Positions 14,343 to 26,787 of a stretch of DNA of 64,000 bases are shown here, one piece after another. Positions within the stretch are counted from its first letter, which is position 1; every line of letters begins with the position of its first letter. The stretch lies in NCBI GenBank assembly GCA_003342895.1, contig PTFA01000159.1:1597233-1661232 (forward strand), written 5' to 3'. The notes under the pieces are model-generated. The model saw only the letters and a program-made list of their open reading frames with translations. It searched no databases and was not told the origin of the DNA. This DNA comes from Casuarius casuarius. Taxonomy: Eukaryota; Chordata; Aves; Casuariiformes; Casuariidae. The translations under genes and the position numbers were made by a program.

Positions 14343-14386
14343 CTGGCTGTTAAAATCGCAGCCAGCTCCCAAGCTGGCTGTTAAAA
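14343..14386. repeat. 13-bp direct repeat enclosing a 9-bp-stem hairpin
   Basis: CTGGCTGTTAAAA occurs at 14343-14355 and again at 14374-14386, a spacing of 31 bp. Between and overlapping them, CAGCCAGCT (14359-14367) and AGCTGGCTG (14372-14380) form a perfect inverted repeat with a 4-nt loop. It may be a local duplication or a structured RNA or DNA element; no function is known. Confidence 0.5.
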
Positions 14387-16055
14387 ACTACCCAAGAAAG
14401 ATATCCTGCAGCCCCCTCTTTGGGAGCCATGCCATGCATACTTGGCTTAGTTCGCCTTCCTTCATCATCCCACCCCTGGGCAGGCTCAGAGCCAATTTTC
14501 CCTGTCCACTGCATGGGAGGTGAGAGCTCTGCTCCATCTCCTGCTCCCTCCCTCCCCACACATTGGCCCTGCATCCAGAACTAGTTGGTATTTCCACGGC
14601 AGCACATGCTTGAATGTGTGCTGGAATTGTTGGCAGGGCCAGAGCCCTTGGTTTCTTTAAATTCTCTGGCTCAGTTATTGTGAATTTTGCTGAACTGCAG
14701 TTCTGCAGTTTAGGTATCAGTTGAGATGCATCTGCAGGATGTATCGTTTTTCTTTTCTCTTTAATCACTCTCTAAATCTAAGTAAATAAATATGTAGCAA
14801 TAAATGCTCTGTGGTATATTTGATAAGATTAACACTCTTCTAGTAGCATAGCAGCTCATGATAGTCTTTGCTGTTTATGTTCCTGCTGAGAGGAGGAGAA
14901 AAGTTTGGTGAGTGAATTACAAAGTATGTGGGCTAATAAAGTCTGTCATAAAACTGATTGTTGCTTCTTCACATCCTCTCTTTTTTCCCAGCAAAACTCT
15001 TAATATTCCAAAGAGAAGATTGAGCCTTCCTCTGTGTTTTTCAGTACATACTGAAAAACAAAAGAAAAAAATCAGTGAAATACTTATTTTTATCAATCCA
15101 AGTGTATGCTGTGAATAGGTTAAAATACAGACGTCCTGTAACAGGCTATTGAGGCATTTAAAACCTCAAAGTTTTCTTTTGGATCCCATTTCTACTAACA
15201 AGGTATTTTTAAGCTTGGATTAGTAGAGATTTTTATGGTATTTCCTCTCATAACCCCTTTGTCTTCCTGACACAGAAAATATTAGGTTTTTTAATACAAA
15301 CAAAAGGAAAGAGATCAAATGCACCTTTCCACATTTTTGTGCTCACTATTTTATGTAGCTCCCTAAAGCTGTACATGTGTTCAAGAGATTATTAGGAAGC
15401 CCTTATATAAAACAACAAGCTTTTGATTTCATTTATTCCCTCGCACAGTAGGGGGATTTGTGCCTGAAGTTGTGACCTGCACTTATAACTGGAGAATAAA
15501 AAGACAATTCATACCTCCAGACCCTATCTTCGTGTACATACAGATATGCATTATTGACTTGCAAAGAAGACGGGGATAGAGACCATGAGAAAGAGTTAGT
15601 ACTGGAGGCATTTACTGCCCCATATTTACTGGTAGCAGTAAGACAGGCAACACTCTGCTAAGATCTAATCAGGAAATGCGATTGCAGATGCAGTTTCTTC
15701 TGTGTATTTTCCCTTCCATCTAAATATATTCCTACTCCAAATCTAAAAATAACATCTCAAAAAGGAGATGACAGAAACGTTTTCTAGATATAACGTGAAT
15801 CTTTTCAATCAATATTTGTACTTTGGGCTGATACACGTTTTGCATCTGCTTAAAATTCCCGTGGAAAACACTTAGGATCATATAGGCTTTTGTTGCATAA
15901 AAGAAAAAGCACCAATGCACACAAAAAATCATCTCTTTTCCCTGAGTCCTGACTTGCACTTTGCAGAACAAGAGGTGTGATCAAGAGATCTTCAGGTTTT
16001 TGCCAATTTCTGTGGTCTTGCTATTGTATTTTGGGAGTAGCACTGTGTCCTTGCA

Positions 16056-16205
16056 TTCTCCCTAGCATGGCAGATGTTATCCCTGTTGTACAAATGACAA
16101 AGGGAAGCAAAGAGATACTGAAATGACTCTGGAAGTCTGTGGCACTAAAAAGAACTAAGACTGGGTCTTCTAACCCTGGTGTTTTGCCTTTTCTGTATCC
16201 TCTGC
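16056..16205 (-). mobile_element. MIR-type SINE remnant (antisense)
   Basis: Read on the plus strand, the block resembles the reverse complement of the MIR core. It has a TTATCCC...TACAAATGA segment, then a GAAGTCTGTGGCA segment, then GGGTCTTCTAACCC. These match in order the MIR stretches for the 'canonical TTACAGATG', 'GTCTGTGGCAGAGC' and 'GAACCCAGGTCT' parts. It is strongly diverged, as expected for an ancient amniote SINE. The match is from memory of the family, not an alignment, so the edges are approximate. Confidence 0.45.
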
Positions 16206-16546
16206 AACAGCGAGACAGGTGTTGGCAGATGTAGGCAAGTCCTTCATATGTGTCGTATCTCTTTTGTCCAGGACAGCTTGGTGTGCAGTTTTATTTAATG
16301 TTAAATATCAGCAGTTTACCGATCCATGGAAGCTGTGATCGGATACTGGCAATAATATAGGAGATTGAGAAAGCTTTTTAAAGTACGCAATATAGTTTAA
16401 AATAGTATGTATTGTATGTATTTTTCTGCGTACATCCTGCTATGGGTAAAAGCAGCAAGGCCAGCGTGTTAGTGAGCAGGTCACGACAGTACGCTTTCCT
16501 CTGGTAGTCCCTTCATCGCTGTGTTATACAGCTTTGTTGCTGATTT

Positions 16547-16599
16547 AAAAAAAAAAGAAAAAAGAAAAAAAGAGAGAGAGAAGCAGAGAGAGAGAGAAA
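16547..16599 (+). repeat. Purine-only low-complexity tract
   Basis: Runs of A with interspersed G pass into a GA dinucleotide repeat. Only one pyrimidine (C at 16584) interrupts 53 bases. Long purine tracts can form triplex DNA or vary in length; nothing more can be said from the sequence. Confidence 0.8.
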
Positions 16600-16855
16600 C
16601 TCTCCAGAGGATGACTCTGGAAGGTGGAAAGAATGCTGCAGTTGTTTCCAAGAATGGCAATATTAAATTAAATGTGGGATTTGATCCATGCCTCATTTAG
16701 GAAGCGGTGTGAGCAGCAGCTGGAAAATGGGGCAATTTACAATCCAAGCATCAGGGAGAGCAGTACAAAGCTCAGGGAATCTTTGGAGCTTCCCATCTCT
16801 GTTATCATTTAGGTGATGTGTTGTTCCAACGTGAAGGTCACGAAGGAAATTACAG

Positions 16856-16907
16856 TGAATGGTTGAATTTTGCTGAATGGTTTAATTTTAGTGAATGGTT
16901 TTTGTGC
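16856..16907 (+). repeat. 18-bp tandem repeat, nearly three copies
   Basis: Units begin at 16856, 16874 and 16892, each starting TGAATGGTT. The first two full units differ at a few positions, and the third is partial. This is a small minisatellite. Because the unit is a multiple of three, a short open frame across it shows a repeating E-W-F/L-N-F peptide, but nothing suggests it is translated. Confidence 0.7.
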
Positions 16908-19900
16908 ATTCAGCGACTGTGTGGATCCATCCGGACTTGCTTTACTTTCATGTGGACTTCAGCTGAATTATCACATGCTGGTCAAATGCATAGGGAATGT
17001 CCTTTCATACTTTGCTGTATTTGGTAGGAAACTCTGATAATATAATGTGAGTAGCTCATTTTGTTGTATTGGCAGCAAAAGAAACTATTTACCTGAGTTT
17101 CCCTCATCAGAGTTTCAGAACACCGTAATCAGTTTGCATTCGTGGGACCAGCCCAACCTTTGCTTTCTCTACAGCGTATTTAAGGTGAGAGACCAAGTGC
17201 AAACCACTGACTCTGCTGTGTACCCAGCTACAGATGTGAATATAGCATGAGTAGAGGTAATCAAACCATTCTAGTTTCATATGAGTAACAGCAGTAGTAA
17301 AGATGGAAAGCAGTATTGCATGCACCACCAGCTGCTAGCGGTACCTAGTCACTGCTGAAAGCTTATTACCGCATGTTTATAGCTTTTGCTGTGAGCTTTC
17401 TGCTGGGGGGAGTGGTTCGACCTGCACTGCAGACACACCTTCAACCAGAAGAGGTTGGTGTCCTCCTGGAGGCACTGGAATAGGTTGATTGGGTTGTTCC
17501 ACTTGCTTAACAGGCTGGTGAATAGAGGGTCAAAGCTCTGGTAGGAAAGAGGGATTTTTGCTGTTAGAAAGAGCGAAAATAAAAAGGGCTGTGTCTAGAG
17601 AAGACAGCACGGTCTCTCATCATCCTTTCTTCTGTCAGAGCTGAACATGATCAGCATCTCCCAGTGCAGCTGTAACTCTTGTCTCTGAAGGTCATGGACA
17701 ACTCCGACTTGAAAACAGCTTGTGCTGCAGCTGTCCTGTGTTTTTGTGGCTGCGCACACAGGTGAGGCAAAGCACTGTGCCAAGCAGTGTTGCTTTGCTG
17801 CAGCTGTGCAAGAGTAACAGGGAATGGGCTCTGAAGCCTTAAAACAAGTGAATACTTTATAAGCATTGGACTGGGGTATGTGAAAAGAGGAGAGCTCTGA
17901 ACCTCCATTACCTTCCAGCAAAGCAGAACTCAAGGATAAAAGCACTACATCTGCAGGTTGTTTCTCAGGTTTCCTTATTTAGGAGGAGGGAGCAAAAACC
18001 TTGTCCAACATCTAATTAATATGGGACATGTTGCTGCTTCTGTCAGCCTTGGAGATTGAGAACAGGTTGGTTCTTCCTATTGTGCGAACGGCTGACTATT
18101 TCCAGTGTACCCCAGGGCCACTTAAATATATCAAAACTTACAGATCTTGGCCCATTACAACTTTGGTAATAAAGCCAGAATAACGAGCAAGAGAGAGACA
18201 TGCGCTCTCTGCTCTCCCTACCCCTACTTTTGAAACCAGTGTTGCTCATAGGGAATGCAGGTGAGCAGATCAAAATGAGCAGGAATCGTACTCCTCAAGG
18301 CCTAGGTGTTGGTCAGGGAGAAGGGAAGGAGATACCAGTCATGTAGCAATGTGGGAAAAGACAAACTAATTTTTAAAAGAATAAAATCAGTCCATATGGT
18401 TGGTTGTTAGGGGTCTGTTTCTCAGCAATAAAAAGAAACATCCAGCCCATTTCTTCTTGCTGTAATTTTGTTTCCATCAAAATCTGAAAACCTCAGTTCT
18501 GATTATTGCTATTGGGAAATGGATGTGTTATGTTTTATTTGATCCGAGATTGGTTGAAACAGTTTGAAATGGACCACATTAAACTCCTGAGTGCCTTAAC
18601 TAGTGAGGTTTCGGGCCTGCCTTCTCCCACCATGGCTCTGCTAGCAAATGCCGCTTGCACATTTTTGTCACATATCAATAGAAATTTACAGCTGAAGAAA
18701 GGTTAAGAAAAAAATCAATAGTTTTTCATGACTGCCTGAAGCCTCATGACTTGGCTCACTGGGTTGGTTAGCGCTGTTCGCTGAAGCTATTCTGGTGACA
18801 GCATAAAACAGGTTTTTTGAGGCGAACGTTATCCAGTTTGAATTGTTCTTTTCAAGTCTACGTAACGCAAAATTATTTTGGAAGCCTGTATAATCATCCA
18901 GTACATTCTCCTGCGTGCTTCTCCATGTCCACATTTGTTATTTTGCATTATGTGCGTATTTGCTAGCAGAATAAATTCTAACAATAGTGAAGTCCTTAAA
19001 AGGATTGGACAGAGGGGGGGAAAATGGGGGGTAGAAAAACAGCCGTTGCTCAGTGTTAAACATAGTACTCTTTATGTTCATGTGTTTTGCCGTATCTTCT
19101 TTCTAAAGTCTGTTTGGATTTGGAAACTTAGAAAATCTGTTTGGAAAATCTGTGCTTTTGTGGGGGTATGTCGACTACAAAACATGTAAGAAAGAAAGAG
19201 GGCAAGAAGAGAGCAAATCTTAAATTCATAATCTCATGCTGCTGATGCATAGGAAAACTCTCGGGACCACACTGCATAGAAGGTATTATAACAGCGTAGT
19301 TTGTTGATATTTTCATCATCGATATGTTTTCAAAGATTCCCAAAGTCACTGTCGTGCTCTGCTGCCCTGGCACGTTCCTGTTCCCTTCATATGGCTTTTT
19401 TTCCAGGAACAAGGGAGATGGCGAGTGGGCTCGCTCTCCGTTTTGTCAGGCTGTGTCGCAGGAGGGAAGGTTGAGCTAAGGAACTTAATCATATCCAAAG
19501 AAGTGATCCCAGCCATTCTGAAGAAAGCTGCTTTCTCTCTGGCTGGAAACATTTTAAATTAATCCTGTCGCTTTGCTTATGGAATATATATTTTTAAATT
19601 TCACCTTTGCTAGGAAAACTGGAAGGGGGAAAAAAAGCAAGAGACTATGTATAGTAGTAACCTTTAAGATTTATTTCTGCTTGCAGAATCCTTATTGCAG
19701 GTGGTAGGGGGAATCGCTGAGTGGGGCAGCCTGGAATTGCTGGAGTGAAAAGTAGTCCAGCCGGGAGTGACGCTATACGGGATAAGAGCATACTGTTTCA
19801 TAAATCAGGTCTAAACAACTTCTGCGTTAAGAACTGCCCAGCTGGTTTTGTTTGCTTTCTTGCTTTATGGCTTTTCTAGGATGTAAGCATGATGTAAAAG

Positions 19901-21177
19901 GGTTTCACTAGCAACTGGAGTCTAGCTCATATTATAGGTTGTTGAATATAAATGGCCAGAAAGGTATTTCTTAGATTATAAATTGCATTCTGAATTTTGG
20001 AGGTTGGCGGCCACTCCTGCCGCAGTGCTATTAGCACTTCGTTTTTCCTTCTCCATCCAAGCAAGCTGGAGTCTGTTGCCCAGCAAGGATTTTAATGACA
20101 AAACAGACACTGGATATGAAACTTTTGCCTCGATGTATTAGCTTTTGGGTTTATGCTTTTGTCAAAAACCTGTGAAGATACAAAGATACAGTGCTTTATA
20201 GCTCTTGGTTGTGCTTTTTTTTCCATTTATTTATTTTTATATTTTCATAGAACCCTTCTCTTCTTGTGGATCTCTGCATGAGTTGCATGCTGTGGCTTCA
20301 TTCTTATGTTTCAGTATCTTCTTGTTCAGAAAAACTGTTCATAAGGAAAATACATGTCTATTTTTGTCCTACTTTTTTCCCTGCTGGTTACTAACAGGCA
20401 AACTAGAATCTTTTCTTATTTGTTATCAATACTATTAAGTGTATAAAGGTAAGCATAGTAGGCAGTGGGAGCCAACACGATACCTTTTCAACTGCAATTA
20501 TTTTAGCAGTTCTGTCAACTGACGAGACCATTTTTTTTGAGGCAGTTAAACTTTCTAAACAATTCTTTGGAGAATATACAAGAAAAAACAGAATCCAACT
20601 ACCCTCTCTTGGGATAAGCATAGACAGACATGTAGCTGTGACAGCACAGACCTCAGCACGAGTTTTCCTGAATATTTGCCTACCTTTTCAGACAGGTTTG
20701 GCAGCCTGTTACTGATTTTTCTGTAATGTCACAGCTGCTCCTAATATATGCATACTTGGGGTTGTCTGTGCTATATATCAGTTTCATTAATGACTGTAGA
20801 ACAGGCATACCCTTAGGTATTTTATTAAGTAGGCACATTGCTCAGTATTTTTGCTTCATACTTGCTATCTCTGCAGAGAACACAGTAAAGGATCTGTCTG
20901 TGCTTCAGTGAAAGGAACGACAACTAGCCATTTCACTATGTGCAAGTCAGTTTAAAATCATTCCCTCCAAAGAGTTGGAAGCAGAGCACCTAAGGGAGCA
21001 TGGAGCATTGCGCGGGCAGAAGGTCTGACTCTCCATCCTTCCGGATGTGCATCCCACTACTGCACTGGTATCAGCACCTGAGATAAGTGGTATAAAGATA
21101 CAGCAGGTCTGAGAGCTGCCCAGATCCTGCTAGTTGTGTTATCTCCACAAGAACTGTTTCAGCAGGATTAACGGGAG

Positions 21178-21203
21178 TAAAAAAAAAAAATAAATAAATA
21201 AAC
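21178..21203 (+). repeat. A run followed by TAAA repeats
   Basis: A run of about twelve A residues is followed by three TAAA units. It is a simple repeat with no sign of a retroposon body upstream. Confidence 0.8.
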
Positions 21204-21410
21204 ATTCATTTTAATTACTTAGGTCAGTTGGGTCTTAATCCAAACATGAAAGACAGTAGATTTACTGATTTTAGAAGCTGTCATTTTTATTTAGTTTTCC
21301 TTCAAAAAAAAAAAAAAGAATTGAATTGAGCTGTGAATCAGTTGTTCTGTAGAGAGAAATGAGTTCACACACAGAAATTAAAGAATAAATTAAGTTGTCT
21401 GGCGTAGAAG

Positions 21411-21430
21411 TTGACCCTAATTAAGGTCAA
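21411..21430. promoter_or_regulatory. Near-perfect 20-bp palindrome with GGTCA half sites
   Basis: TTGACC at the left and GGTCAA at the right flank an AT core, CTAATTAA. Only one of the ten base pairs of the palindrome is mismatched. TGACC/GGTCA is the half-site of many nuclear receptors, and the core contains a TAATTA homeodomain motif. A second TAATTA lies about 15 bases downstream. The regulatory role is inferred. Confidence 0.35.
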
Positions 21431-22239
21431 TTGTTCTTGATAAGTAATTAATCAGGAATCCTTATTATGCTTTACTCTCTCCAATAACAATAAACAGAGC
21501 ATTATTTTATTTTTATGGTTAGAATAAGTCTTTTAATTGATAGTATTCTGCAGGAGGGAAGCATCCATCAGCAGTGGAACTGATGCACTGAAGACATTTT
21601 AAATTAAACAGCATTAGTAGAATTAGTCAAAGTGCAAAACTCTGCAAAGCTCAAGAATGAATGTACGTCTTCTGCAAACTTTGCACTTCTGTAATTTGTC
21701 ACTTGGAAAAAAAGCATGTTGGCTACCAATAAAGGAGGAGACAAGGTCTTCACCTAAAGGTGGTTACAAATATTATTAGTTAATATTATTCTGTTAGAAT
21801 CCAGTTTCCCACTCTGGTTATCATCGTAGTATCCGAACATCTTTCAATGAGGACGGAGCAACGTGACAAATACTTGTTTTGCTGTTTTGTTTTCTCATCC
21901 CTTCTGTATGGAGGAAAGTGCGAGCACTAGGATGTTTTGTTTTACCTGTTCATTCATATGTGTAAGTACATGTATGCTAAACATACATATGTACAAACAT
22001 ACCCACACAGAGGCATCTGTAAATCATGATATATCTATATCAGTGTGAGAAGGTGGTGAAGGTCACTTCTTGTGTCTATCACTTGAAAGCTTTTTTCCTA
22101 GTGACGGTTCCCCTGAGAAAGGAAATGTGTTGTTGTGTAACGTCGTTTTCATCAACCTCAGGCAGTTCATTAGATTTGCTTGTTCAGGGCTACAGAGAGC
22201 CTTGAGGATGACAGCCGGTGTTTGAAGTTTGATTAGGAA

Positions 22240-22995
22240 GTTTTTGTGGCGCCTAGGTGGAGAACAGCCGGCGGATTTGCTGGGCTCAGCGCCGCTTCTG
22301 TTTCCAGAGAGCACCAAAGCAACAAGGGATTGCTTACGCGTCGCCGCTGCCCTGCCCGGCTAGGTCAGACTTCTGTGGTCTGGCTGAAAGATCACCGAGG
22401 TGCGAATAAACCAGTGTGCTGGTGTGCATAAGGTGAAAATAAGGTGAGGTCTTCTCCCTAATGCCGGAACTGCATGTCCTTGCTGGCGGGCAGAGGAGCT
22501 CACTTTGAGAGCCGCAGAGCGAAGCGGGGCCCGAAGGGTGTGCTCGGCGCTGTACAAGCAGCAAAGCAGGAGAGGCCTTGTCGCCCGGGGCCTGTGGTTT
22601 ATTATGGTAAGAAAATCTACAAATAGGCAAAATGCGACGCTGCATGTCCTTTTCCAATGAGAGGAGACACAGTTTAAGAAGGCTTTGTGAAAGTGAGTTT
22701 GGTAATCTGAATGAAGCGAGAGCGGCCGAGAGACTTAGCTTAGAGCCCCTTTCTGCGCATGGGGGGCGGCACAGAAAATCATCACAGTTATCCAGGAGGC
22801 CGAGTCAGTCGTCCTGTTCCAGCGGAAGCAGAGCTGACAGGGAGAGGAGCTCCAACGGCGTCCATGTCCGGGGTGCACTCTGCATCCTTGAGGTGGAGGA
22901 GCGTCTTTGCAGCCGAGTGGGCACGGTGCTTGGGCGATGCGCTGCCTGAGCAGTCCCCAGAGTGTGCAGAGCAGAGCGGGGAGGGAGGAGAGTGC
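22240..22995. promoter_or_regulatory. GC-rich, CpG-dense region in intron
   Basis: About 750 bases are clearly richer in G, C and CpG than the neighbouring intron, most densely at 22240-22370 and 22490-22600, with more around 22710-22950. Overlapping open frames of 60 to 136 codons occur on both strands. None has a recognisable domain, signal peptide or start context that would support a gene. No neurexin exon is encoded. It could be an alternative promoter, an enhancer or an exon of a non-coding transcript. Confidence 0.4.
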
Positions 22996-24780
22996 TGACT
23001 GGGGAGATCCGTCAGTCACAAATGCCCTTTGCCATGGTGGAAGGGTCAAGAAACCTGTTACCAATTGCACAGGCAAAACAAAAGTGGCAAAAAGGTAGAG
23101 AGAGCTAGTTTCACTTGAGGTGAAAGTGTTGTGGATAGTGTTCAATAATGACGCTACTGCTTAATGAGACTATTTGAGGGCAAAAAACTGTTTGGAAAAA
23201 ATAAGAGAGGAGAATAGGGTTTGCTTTTATAGCCTTAAAGCTATCCTATTTAATGCAAAAGAATGAAAGGCATGTGTGTATGCACGATCGTGCACCCACA
23301 CATGTGCGCACCTAGCTTGCCTGTTGTTATACCAAAGCCATTTTGTGTCTAATGCTCTTGAATAAATTGCTCAAGAGTTCACCCATCTGGAAACCTCACC
23401 TCTGTGATGCTGGCAAAGTCAGCAAGGCATTGGGTTCTCTGCCTCAGAGCACAAGTTGTTTTAAACTTAAACTACCAGGGGGGCTGTTGAAGACAGTTTT
23501 TTTCCTTTTTTTTTTTTTTTTTAGTAGGTCTTAAGAGTAGGACTTGGTGTGACAGGTTCACGAATCACCTTCCCAGTGACCCTCTGCTTTTATCTCTTCC
23601 CTTTTAGAGATGCCCATTCACTTCACTGCCATCCTGATGTATTTGCTAAGGCTTATCTGACCGAATAGCAGCAGAGCTATTCACATCCTTAAAGTAATCA
23701 AAGATTTATATGCCACAAGCCATAGATATGCCAGTCAGCTAGCTCGTGTTTTGGAGTGGCTGATGTACTTGGAGAGGATGATCTGCAGGGTAGCTATTTA
23801 TAGTGGTTTTTTTCTGGTTTGTGAAGTCCTCCCCCTACCCACCCCCCCTTTTTTAGGTCCATCAGTAACATTAAAGCTGTACAAGTATGAAGGTGTAGCA
23901 GTGACATGTCTGGTTTCTATTAAGCTTTTCCTATCCTTGATCTTATCCAGGAAAGCCAGAATTTTAATAAAAATAGTGAAAACAGCATTTTCAGCAGCTG
24001 TCTGTCAAATATATACCATCTCAGCTCTCTTCAATATTCAGATATGCGGGAGTAGCCTTAAGAGGCAGAGCCACTGAGAAAGTGAAACTCTAAAGAGAAA
24101 TCCTCTAATTTTACCTTTTTGCTATTTCTAGAGTGGCTTGAGTGGAGTTACTTCTAATTTCTAACTTTTGGAGATAAATATTTGGCAGGTATATCAACAG
24201 CACCTAGAGAAGAAAGAAGTCAGGCTAAGAGCAGAAATCAGGAGTGGGCTATCCTTGAGGTTAGAATAATGCCCTAACAAAGCTAGTTGTTGGTTGCCTA
24301 ACAAAGACCCTGTTTCCAATGTGATAATTTCAAATAATAGTGAAAGTCTATTTTAAGTTATGTAAGAAATGGAGGATTTGTACTAAAAGAATTACATTGT
24401 TAAATTTCTTTGTGTGATTTGCAGATAATGATGTATTTTGCAATTTTGGCTGTTAGTATGTTGCTGCATATGTTGTAAAGCAAGCATTTATATACTATTA
24501 GGGATTTTTTTTAAGTACCATTGTGTTCATGAGCACAAATAAGTTGTTCAGCCTAGTGCTGATCATTCCAGTGAAGACAACAAAATTTGTGACTGTTCCT
24601 TGTTCCAGACAGGCTTTCAGAATCTGACTGTACTGATTCTGTTATATGCAAAACTCCCTCACCATGGGTTAGGTTTTGTTTTGATTTTGTTTGATTTGCT
24701 TTGGGTTAGCCTTTCAAATATATGGCAGGTTTATTATAAATACAATTACGTTTTTATTTGCAAACTTCTTACAATCTGAA

Positions 24781-24802
24781 GAGCATATTGTTGAATATGC
24801 TC
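24781..24802. repeat. Perfect hairpin, 9-bp stem and 4-nt loop
   Basis: GAGCATATT, loop GTTG, then AATATGCTC. The stem is fully complementary. It is too short for a microRNA precursor and no flanking pairing was noticed. Confidence 0.5.
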
Positions 24803-26768
24803 ATGCTGTTTTGCAGTGCTCGCTTTGAAGATTTTTCCTAATAGAAGCTGTATACAAGGACTTAAAATCTTCTATATGCAGCCCTGTCAGTACTTCATGG
24901 CAAAACTTACATTCTCTTCCTTGCTCTTTTTTTAAGATGCTAAACCAATGTCATTCAAACCTTGGGGGCTGCTAGCAGCAGTAGCAGAAGAGAATGTGGA
25001 GGTAGCTATCAGATTTTGCTTTTACCCTTCCAGCTACCAGTTGGATTTCACAGTCCAGCCAGCTAACGCTGTTTGATCACTTCATGTGCAACATGTATTC
25101 AGTGTAAGAATTTTTACATGCTCTGCTGCACTAAGTGATCAAAAGGAGTGAGATCCTCTGTTGTAGCACTGATAATAAGATGCTCGGCACTGTGCATCTC
25201 AGCGCAGCACCCAGCGAAATTGTCAGATTGCTTTTGATGCTGAAAGATCTTCCCAATGAAGAAAGGTAAGATAAAGGAAACTGCCACCATTGAGAAAATA
25301 CACATAATACTAAAGCTTGCCATAGGATAACTCTGCACTTGATGATAAGAGAAAGAAAGCTGGCAGCAGAAAAAGATGGGAACACTCTGAAAATGAGGCT
25401 ACAGTCAGAACTTGCCTTTCTGCAGACGGTGAGCGCAAGGCCTAATTGCGGCGTGCGGGGGCTCTGCTGTCTGGTAAACAGCATAGCTCTGTCTTCTTGG
25501 GCTCAGTTTTCCACTGCTGTTGTACATTTGTCTCATAGATCAGTAATCGATTTTGTTGTTGTTGTTGTTTATTTCTTCTGAAGCACTCTACAGATATGAA
25601 TCATTTACAATATACAGAAAGTTTCTGAAGTGAGAATATCATGTTTTTTTCATTTTACAGATACTTGATAGGAAGCAAAAATATTTATCTAGGTCCACTA
25701 TTCAGATGCCCAGCTTTTGAATCCCCCTGTGGGCTGGGCTTTTTGGTTTTTGTTTTGGTTTTATTTTGTGTAAATCCATGAAAGTGACAGCTACTTAGCA
25801 GTCAAGGGAAATCAGGTGCAGGTTGATCCCAATCGGAGACCCTAAACCAAGAGAAACACAGTTGGGGAACACTTCTGGAAAGACTTCTGTATACAGGCAC
25901 TCAGTAGAAGGAAGGAATATAAAGTCTACATTTAATCAGCAGTGATTAAAAATTTTGACCCAGTCTGTTGGAGGCATCTGAAAATATGTGGAAGTAATGA
26001 AGATTATCATTGCTATTAAAGAGAAGCTTTTCAAAGGCCTGAATGGCAGGTAGCAGTTTTCATTAAAGTTCAATAGGAGTTAGGTATCTAATACACTTTT
26101 TGGCTTTTAATAACTTCCTATGGGTTTTTAATATGAAAAGCCCTTTCACCCAGATTCGCAAAAAATTTATCACTTGTGTTTTCAGGAGCATATGTGTTGA
26201 TCATATGGCTATTAGTCATCTTTCATGAAAGGCTGCTTGAGAATTTGCTGATGCTTAGCTTCTGGTCCCAGTTAAACCTCCTACTGGCTTTAGATTTGTT
26301 TCAGGCACAGAAATTATCAGAAGAGTTCTGTAAGGCCTTTCTGAGCGCAGAAATCAATATCCTTAAAACAGCACAATTTCCAGTGTGGATTAGATTGTAC
26401 TGCTAGCAAGGTGCTAATCATTTATTTTGTGCAAGTGTATCTTTACACCTACAGATGACTGTAGCCAGTGCCAGGAACACTCTTCTAATTGTTGCAGTGT
26501 AAAAATGCTACAAAAAAGTTTTGCACCGAGGAAACGAAGCCTAAGTTTGCAAATGTCACTTTGCCCATCCGGAAACATGTTTCGATGTATGTGAGAGGAG
26601 GAACGGTGTTTGTCCTCGAGTACCTGGAGCTCCCAATTAGTCAGTCAGTGACTCCTCGGGGTGGGCATACTGTATTTGAGGTGAAAATGTTCGCATGTGT
26701 CTGCCAACATGGAAAAGGAAGTGTGTAAGAGCAAAGTCAAGGCATGGGAGTTATCTTGGCCAGTGGTT

Positions 26769-26787
26769 AAAAAAAAAAAAAAAAAAA
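26769..26787 (+). repeat. A run of 19
   Basis: Homopolymer of 19 A residues. No identifiable retrotransposed gene or SINE body was seen immediately 5' of it. Confidence 0.85.

Larger units (their letters stand above)
9121..22239 (+). other. NRXN1: NRXN1 intron, middle segment (no exon seen)
   Basis: This is AT-rich intron sequence without recognisable coding exons. It holds an octamer-like ATTTGCAT at 9735-9742 and a hairpin-forming repeat at 14343-14386. It also holds a MIR-like fragment around 16056-16205, a purine-rich run at 16547-16599 and an 18-bp tandem repeat at 16856-16907. A near-palindrome with nuclear-receptor-like half sites lies at 21411-21430. Stretches such as 21360-21700, rich in TAATTA-type motifs, look like conserved non-coding DNA, but that cannot be tested here. 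Confidence 0.7.

Noticed and set aside
23497..23524. Pyrimidine run followed by TTAG as an acceptor of a hidden exon
   Set aside because: No open frame with neurexin similarity and no good donor follow within exon range.
25640..25740. Possible third MIR-like fragment (TTTTACAGATAC and TTGAATCC)
   Set aside because: Only short pieces match and the middle does not, so it is too weak to annotate.
26489..26728. Frame containing FVLEYLELPISQ, resembling the DYLELHIHQ junction of the LNS6 exons
   Set aside because: Similarity is limited to about five residues. The rest of the frame has no LNS sequence and no matching donor, so it is a coincidence.
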